Shown: positions 7,025 through 10,772 of the stretch, one piece after another
Layout of the letters: the number at the start of each line of letters is the position of its first letter
How positions within the stretch are numbered: the first letter of the stretch is position 1
Assembly (NCBI GenBank): GCA_964530525.1
Contig: CAZHBH010000069.1
Span: forward strand, 1 to 10,772
Origin: CAYNQN01 sp964530525
GTDB taxonomy: Bacteria > Actinomycetota > Acidimicrobiia > Acidimicrobiales > Acidimicrobilacustridaceae
Direction: 5' to 3'
Length of the DNA: 10,772 nt
The notes under the pieces: generated by a model
What the model was told of the DNA's origin: nothing
The model's input: the letters and a program-made list of their open reading frames with translations, nothing else
Databases searched by the model: none
Program-made: the position numbers and the translations under genes

Positions 7025-8625
7025 ATCTGCTCCGGTGCGTCGATGCCCAGCAGGTCGAGGCCGATCTTGAGGCCCACCTCGGCGGCAGACACCAGTGCCA
7101 GGCGGGCCTGGGTGAGCTCTGCAGGTACGCCGTCGCCCAGCACGTAGCAGTCGTGGTAGAAGCCGTGGAAGTCGCCCGCCAGCTCGCGCACCCACGTGGT
7201 GATCCGGTGGGGGGCCCTCTCCCGGGCCGCGAGCGCCACCACGTCGGGCAGCTCCCCCAGCGAGCGCAGCACCTCCAGCTCGCGATCGTGGACCAGCAGC
7301 GACAGGTCGACCTCCTCCGCAGGCGCGACCTTCACACCGCGCTCGCCCGCCACCCTGAAGATCGAGCGGATCCGGGCGTGTGCCATCTGGACGTAGAAGA
7401 CCGGGTTGTCCATCGCCTGGCTGCGCACCACGTCGAAGTCGAAGGTCTGCGGCGAGTCGATCGACTGGAGCAGGTAGGTGAGCCGCGCCGCGTCCGGTCC
7501 TACGGCGTCGAGCACCTCGGCCAGCTCGATGATGGTTCCGGCCCTCTTGGAGAGCTTCACCTCTTCACCGCCCTCCATGAGGGTCACCATCTGCGTGATG
7601 GCCACCTCCAGGCACGAAGGGTCGTGGCCGAGGGCAGCTATCGCTGCCCGCATGCGGGCGACGTACCCGTGGTGGTCGGCTCCCCAGACGTCGATCAGGA
7701 GGTCGGCCCGGGTGAGCTTGTCGCGGTGGTACGCGATGTCGGGCAGGAGGTAGGTGTACTCGCCGTCGCCCTTCACGAGGACCCGGTCCTTGTCGTCGCC
7801 ACCGTCGGTGCTGCGCAGCCAGGTGGCCCCGTCGGACTCGTAGATGGCGCCGTTGCCCTCGAGGTCGGCGAGCGTGCGGGCTATGGCCCCGCTCTCCACC
7901 AGCGAACGCTCGCTGAACCAGTTGTCGAAGCGGATGTGCATCCGCTCGAGCGTCCGCCTGTGGTCCTCGATGGCGCGGGCCTCTCCCCACTCCATGGGGT
8001 CGGCCCCAGCCGGCATCTCCGCCGCCCACTGGGCGATGTACTCGCCCAGGTAGCCGCCTTCGGGCACCTCCTCGCCGCGCTGGCGGGCCGCCAACGACTG
8101 GGCGAACAACGCCATCTGGGTCCCGCGGTCGTTCAGGTAGTACTCCCGGGTCACCTCGTAGCCGCAGCGCTCCAGCAGGCGAGCCAGCGAGTCGCCGTAG
8201 GCGGCACCCCTCCCGTGGCCCGCGTGGATCGGCCCGGTGGGGTTGGCGCTCACGAACTCGACGTTCACCCTGGTCCCTCCGCCCAGATCGGGGCGGGCGT
8301 AGCCGTCTGGACCCGCAGCCACGATCTCGGCGAGGAGCTCGTAGAGCCAAGAGCTCGCCAGGTGGAAGTTCACGAACCCGGGACCGGCAACCTCCACCTT
8401 GGCCACGTGTGGGGGCAGCTCGGCCGACATCCTCTCCACGATGGCCACCGCCAGATCACGCGGGTTCCAACCTGCGCGCTTTGCCGTCGCGAGGGCCACG
8501 TTCGTCGACCAGTCGCCGTGCTCCCTGCGCGCCGGCCGCTCCAGGTCGACCCGCTCGGGCAACGGCGTCACCTCGAGGCTGTCCAACACCCTCAGCACGG
8601 CGTCGGCCAGCTGGTCGCGGATCAC
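7021..8625 (-). CDS. argS: Arginyl-tRNA synthetase
   Basis: Charges tRNA-Arg with arginine. The 534-residue class Ia synthetase has an N-terminal Arg-tRNA-synthetase domain (about 1-90), VEFVSANPTGPIHAGHGRG with the HIGH-equivalent HAGH (134-137), the KMSKS-equivalent KLSKR (357-361) and a C-terminal DALR anticodon-binding domain (about 405-534) ending in the family-typical LLGIDAPEQM. GTG 8625 is chosen because a strong AAGGAG (8635-8630) lies 4 nt upstream; an in-frame ATG at 8661 would add 12 residues with a poor ribosome site. HAGH rather than the HIGG I recall in the mycobacterial enzyme suggests a Bacillus-like ArgRS subtype. It heads the block and overlaps lysA by 4 nt; a tRNA-Arg gene lies 343 bp away, divergently. 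Confidence 0.97.
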   Translation of the reverse strand: MIRDQLADAVLRVLDSLEVTPLPERVDLERPARREHGDWSTNVALATAKRAGWNPRDLAVAIVERMSAELPPHVAKVEVAGPGFVNFHLASSWLYELLAEIVAAGPDGYARPDLGGGTRVNVEFVSANPTGPIHAGHGRGAAYGDSLARLLERCGYEVTREYYLNDRGTQMALFAQSLAARQRGEEVPEGGYLGEYIAQWAAEMPAGADPMEWGEARAIEDHRRTLERMHIRFDNWFSERSLVESGAIARTLADLEGNGAIYESDGATWLRSTDGGDDKDRVLVKGDGEYTYLLPDIAYHRDKLTRADLLIDVWGADHHGYVARMRAAIAALGHDPSCLEVAITQMVTLMEGGEEVKLSKRAGTIIELAEVLDAVGPDAARLTYLLQSIDSPQTFDFDVVRSQAMDNPVFYVQMAHARIRSIFRVAGERGVKVAPAEEVDLSLLVHDRELEVLRSLGELPDVVALAARERAPHRITTWVRELAGDFHGFYHDCYVLGDGVPAELTQARLALVSAAEVGLKIGLDLLGIDAPEQM

Positions 8626-8629
8626 GGAT

Positions 8630-8635
8630 CTCCTT
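8630..8635 (-). promoter_or_regulatory. Ribosome binding site that fixes the argS start
   Basis: AAGGAG on the minus strand, a near-perfect match to the 16S 3' end, lies 4 nt before GTG 8625. It decides that codon over the in-frame ATG at 8661. Confidence 0.8.
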
Positions 8636-8685
8636 CCCGAGGGGCGAGCCCGAAGCTCCATCGAGCCTGTGCGGGCGGTCGCCAG

Positions 8686-8716
8686 ATCGTACCCGTCAGC
8701 CCTGAAGTCCCCGGAA
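8686..8716 (-). promoter_or_regulatory. Candidate promoter of the argS-lysA-hom-thrC block
   Basis: On the minus strand a good TANNNT -10 box, TACGAT (8691-8686), lies about 60 nt before the argS start. The only -35-like match is TTCCGG (8716-8711) at a long 19-bp spacing, so the assignment rests on the -10. Transcription would start near 8679. Confidence 0.35.
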
Positions 8717-8854
8717 CCCGAATCACCGGTCGCCTGGCGCTTCACCACGCCTTCGGGCCTGGCCGGCGAACAGGACGGCCGGCACCAGCGTCGCCGGCCA
8801 CGCTCGACGCCAGCGCCATCCCCGCGACGATCCTGCGCATCCGCGTGCTGCCAG

Positions 8855-8880
8855 CTGCTGCCCCCAGCTGCTGCCCCCAG
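8855..8880. repeat. 13-bp tandem duplication
   Basis: CTGCTGCCCCCAG occurs twice head to tail, with a shorter CTGCCAG copy just before it (8848-8854). Probably a replication-slippage product in non-coding DNA; no function is suggested. Confidence 0.7.
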
Positions 8881-8921
8881 TCGAACCCGAGGACCCACGG
8901 ACCTCTCCGAGGTTCGTAGAT

Positions 8922-8935
8922 CACGATCGTTCGTG
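8922..8935. repeat. Short palindrome upstream of tRNA-Arg
   Basis: CACGA and TCGTG form a perfect 5-bp inverted repeat around TCGT, about 15 bp before the candidate tRNA -10 box. It could be an operator, but the match is short and may be chance. Confidence 0.25.
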
Positions 8936-8950
8936 GGGGACCCCGAGGGC

Positions 8951-8956
8951 TAGGCT
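8951..8956 (+). promoter_or_regulatory. Candidate -10 box for tRNA-Arg
   Basis: TAGGCT fits TANNNT and lies 12 bp before the mature tRNA 5' end, placing transcription start near 8963. No convincing -35 box is present at 16-18 bp. Confidence 0.3.
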
Positions 8957-8968
8957 CATCTCTCCCCC

Positions 8969-9040
8969 GCCCTCGTAGCTCAGGGGATAGAGCATCGGCC
9001 TCCGGAGCCGTGTGCGCAGGTTCGAATCCTGCCGAGGGCG
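8969..9040 (+). tRNA. tRNA-Arg (anticodon CCG)
   Basis: Full cloverleaf. Acceptor stem GCCCTCG/CGAGGGC (8969-8975, 9033-9039) with G as discriminator base; D stem GCTC/GAGC around AGGGGATA; anticodon loop CTCCGGA with anticodon CCG at 9002-9004, reading CGG; 4-nt variable loop; T stem GCAGG/CCTGC around TTCGAAT. CCA is not encoded. The outermost anticodon-stem pair (27-43) is a T-T mismatch. It diverges from argS, whose product charges it. The reverse strand would translate to the familiar spurious peptide produced by antisense tRNA. Confidence 0.95.
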
Positions 9041-9156
9041 CGATTGCGACGGCGCGAGCCATCGGGACGGCAACCTGCCGAGGTTTGCCGAAGCTCACCG
9101 GGTGATCCCAAGGGCTCGTGCTCGGGGGGCGACCGGATTCCGAGAAGGGTCGCCGC

Positions 9157-9162
9157 TAGCGT
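9157..9162 (+). promoter_or_regulatory. -10 box suggesting a leaderless cellulase mRNA
   Basis: TAGCGT fits TANNNT and ends 8 bp before ATG 9171, so transcription would begin at or within about 2 nt of the start codon. This fits the absence of any well-placed Shine-Dalgarno; the nearest purine run, near 9142-9149, is over 20 nt away. No -35 match at normal spacing. Confidence 0.4.
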
Positions 9163-9170
9163 CGCTGCGC

Positions 9171-10772
9171 ATGACGAGCGCACGAACGACACGGCTTCCT
9201 CGCGGCGCGGGCGATGCACGCGGGAAGGGCAAGGGCAGACGCCTGACGGCCGGGTTGCTGGCGGGAGCAGTCGCCGTCGCCGGGCTGGTGCTGACGACCT
9301 CGGCGCCGAGCTCGGCCGCTGGTGCGCTCAGCACCCAGGTGACGATCGACGATCGGTGGGACAGCGGCTACTGCGCCAGGGTGAGCGTCACCAACCCGAC
9401 CGCAGGAGCGGTCGACTGGCGTGTCACGTTCGCCGTGGAGGGGACCGTGGACCAGCATTGGAACGCAAGCGTCACCCAGGACGGGGCCAACCTCACCGCC
9501 GAAGGGGATGCCGCCTGGAACGACGTGATCCCCGCCGGGGGCACGTACGACCAGTTCGGCTTCTGCGCCCGCTCGACGGGAGGCGAGCCCACCACCACGA
9601 CGGTGCCGCCGACCACCACGACACCTACACCACCTACGACTGCTCCGCCTCCGGTCGACGGCGAGATCCGGCCCCCTCTCTCGACCAGGGGAACCGACAT
9701 CATCGACGCCGACGGCGATGTGGTGGTCCTCCAGGGCGTGAACTGGTTCGGCTTCGAGACAGGCAACCAGGTGGTGCACGGACTGTGGACCAGGGACTAC
9801 CGGGACATGCTTGGCCAGATCGTCTCGCTCGGCTACAACACGCTGCGGATCCCGTTCTCCATCGAGGCCCTGCGGTCGTCCCGGCACGTCGAGGTGAACA
9901 CGGGAGTCGGCAACCAGGCCCTGGCGGGCAAGACGCCGATCGAGGCGCTCGACGTGATCGTCGAGGAGGCCCGCCGCGTCGGGCTGCTCGTGGTGCTCGA
10001 CAACCACAGCCTCGCGAACGACAGCTTCATGCATCCGCTCTGGTACGACGGCAACTACTCCGAGGACGACTGGGTGACCACCTGGGAGATGGTCGCCCGC
10101 CGTTACGGCGACGATCCCAACGTGATCGCCGCCGACCTCAAGAACGAGCCCCACGGCCAGGCGAGCTGGGGCGACGGCGGGCCCACCGACTGGCGGCGTG
10201 CTGCCGAGCGGGCGGGTGCGGCTGTGCAGGCCATCGCTCCGCACTGGCTGATCGTGGTCGAGGGTGTCGAGGGGCCCATCCCAGGCCAGCAGCTCGACCA
10301 GCACTGGTGGGGAGGCAACCTCGAAGGCGTCCGCAACGCGCCGGTCCGCCTCCCGGTGGCGAACCGGCTGGTCTACTCACCCCACGAGTACGGGCCCCGG
10401 GTGTTCGCCCAACCGTGGTTCTCGCTCCCGCCGGAGGAGATGGAGGCCGAGCTCGCCAGGCGCTGGAGCCTGGGCTTCGGCTTCATCCTCGACCAGGGGA
10501 TCGCCCCCGTGCTCATCGGTGAGTTCGGCGGGCGCGACGTGGGCGACACCTCCACGGTGGAGGGTCGGTGGTTCGACCAGTTCGCCGACCACCTCGCCGC
10601 TCGCCGCATCTCTTGGACGTACTGGTCGTGGAACCCCAACAGCGGTGACACCGGCGGGATCCTCGACGACGACTGGCGAACGGTCATCGCTCGCAAGCAG
10701 ATCCGCCTCGACGAGCTGATGGCCGCTGTGGGTGTTCAGGTGCCGCCGACCACGACGGTTCCCCCCCCCACC
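9171..10772 (+). CDS. Secreted CBM2-GH5 endo-beta-1,4-glucanase (3' end cut by window edge)
   Basis: Exported cellulase; 534 codons visible, frame open at the edge. Residues 1-50: signal peptide with an unusually long basic n-region (KGKGRR, 19-24), hydrophobic core about 25-41 and a likely cleavage after SSAA (50). Residues about 52-134: a CBM2-like cellulose-binding domain (VTNP, WNAS, WNDVIPAGG, QFGF) with two cysteines, Cys68 and Cys132, on strands instead of at the domain ends. Residues 137-163: Thr/Pro linker. Residues about 165-520: GH5 domain strikingly like Acidothermus cellulolyticus E1 (GVNWFGFET, VVHGLW, GYNTLRIPFS, LVYSPHEY, WSWNPNSGDTGGIL), with acid/base Glu326 in KNEP and nucleophile Glu451 in GEFGG. 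From 523 a second Thr/Pro linker begins, so another C-terminal domain, probably a further carbohydrate-binding module, is expected. Unrelated to the amino-acid genes; start chosen as the first Met before the signal peptide, without a ribosome site. Confidence 0.93.
   Translation, partial: MTSARTTRLPRGAGDARGKGKGRRLTAGLLAGAVAVAGLVLTTSAPSSAAGALSTQVTIDDRWDSGYCARVSVTNPTAGAVDWRVTFAVEGTVDQHWNASVTQDGANLTAEGDAAWNDVIPAGGTYDQFGFCARSTGGEPTTTTVPPTTTTPTPPTTAPPPVDGEIRPPLSTRGTDIIDADGDVVVLQGVNWFGFETGNQVVHGLWTRDYRDMLGQIVSLGYNTLRIPFSIEALRSSRHVEVNTGVGNQALAGKTPIEALDVIVEEARRVGLLVVLDNHSLANDSFMHPLWYDGNYSEDDWVTTWEMVARRYGDDPNVIAADLKNEPHGQASWGDGGPTDWRRAAERAGAAVQAIAPHWLIVVEGVEGPIPGQQLDQHWWGGNLEGVRNAPVRLPVANRLVYSPHEYGPRVFAQPWFSLPPEEMEAELARRWSLGFGFILDQGIAPVLIGEFGGRDVGDTSTVEGRWFDQFADHLAARRISWTYWSWNPNSGDTGGILDDDWRTVIARKQIRLDELMAAVGVQVPPTTTVPPPT
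9592..9650 (+). repeat. Thr/Pro-linker low-complexity DNA
   Basis: ACC/ACG/CCG-type codon repeats encode the interdomain linker of the cellulase (about residues 141-160). Such tracts are common in actinobacterial cellulases and are flexible, often glycosylated spacers. A second tract starts at 10743. Confidence 0.75.
10761..10769 (+). repeat. Poly-C run inside the second linker
   Basis: Nine consecutive C encode three prolines at the start of the C-terminal linker, three bases before the window ends. Homopolymers of this size are prone to replication slippage and sequencing error. Confidence 0.8.

Larger units (their letters stand above)
8626..8968. other. 343-bp divergent intergenic region between argS and tRNA-Arg
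   Basis: No gene is supported. It holds the argS ribosome binding site, a candidate argS promoter (8686-8716, minus), a 13-bp tandem duplication (8855-8880), a small palindrome (8922-8935) and a weak tRNA promoter candidate (8951-8956, plus). I see no T-box-like leader: argS would have only about 54 nt of untranslated RNA from the proposed start. Confidence 0.6.

Noticed and set aside
5747..7147. 466-codon plus-strand open frame opposite lysA
   Set aside because: Same reasoning: antisense to an intact, motif-complete lysA, with no recognisable product.
7025..7195. 57-codon upstream extension of lysA
   Set aside because: The extension is Arg/Pro/Gly rich, lies wholly inside the argS coding region and is not part of the LysA fold; the GTG overlapping the argS stop gives the expected length.
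7153..8919. 588-codon plus-strand open frame opposite argS
   Set aside because: Mirror frame of a conserved gene. His/Val/Gln/Arg-rich composition without domains is the usual signature of antisense high-GC frames.
9028..9083. CCTGCCGAGG from the tRNA 3' end repeated at 9074-9083, a possible attachment-site remnant
   Set aside because: Only 10 bp match, no integrase is seen and the copies are 36 bp apart, so there is no room for an inserted element.
8742..9098. 118-codon minus-strand frame with a GFEPAHTAPE-like peptide
   Set aside because: That peptide is the well-known false translation of an antisense tRNA; the frame runs across tRNA-Arg.
9044..10522. 492-codon plus-strand frame over the cellulase
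   Set aside because: It is an out-of-phase shadow. The GH5, linker and signal-peptide motifs all lie in the frame starting at 9171, which stays open to the edge.

Overview
The window is a high-GC bacterial chromosome segment, almost certainly from an actinobacterium and possibly from an Acidimicrobiia-like lineage. That placement rests on the gene order argS-lysA-hom-thrC-x-rho (the conserved actinobacterial threonine/lysine block), the long charged N-terminal extension of Rho, TANNNT-type -10 boxes, GTG starts and an Acidothermus E1-like cellulase. The exact taxon is inference.

Minus strand, 8625 down to 1: a co-directional block of six genes. argS (arginyl-tRNA synthetase) overlaps lysA (diaminopimelate decarboxylase) by 4 nt. 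Then follow hom (homoserine dehydrogenase with ACT domain), thrC (long-form threonine synthase), a phosphoglycerate-mutase-like metalloenzyme at the place where homoserine kinase (thrB) normally sits, and rho, which runs off the left edge after 418 codons. Hom makes homoserine, ThrC turns O-phosphohomoserine into threonine, and the metalloenzyme is the obvious candidate for the missing kinase step between them. LysA makes lysine from the same aspartate-derived pathway. Gaps inside the block are 119, 67 and 54 bp, and several contain hairpins. rho is set apart by a 349-bp gap with its own plausible promoter and a structured leader of about 265 nt.

8626-8968 holds no gene: it carries candidate outward-facing promoters for argS (minus) and for a tRNA (plus), plus small repeats. 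A tRNA-Arg with anticodon CCG lies at 8969-9040 on the plus strand, diverging from argS.

Plus strand, 9171 to the right edge: a secreted cellulase with signal peptide, CBM2-like domain, Thr/Pro linker, GH5 domain closely resembling Acidothermus E1, then the start of a second Thr/Pro linker. The gene is cut by the window edge inside a nine-C run. A TANNNT box just upstream of the ATG suggests a leaderless mRNA.

Most of the window is core metabolism. The strongest point of novelty is the apparent non-orthologous replacement of homoserine kinase by an alkaline-phosphatase-superfamily protein. A second is a Ser-to-Gly change in Rho at the residue equivalent to the E. coli bicyclomycin contact Ser266.
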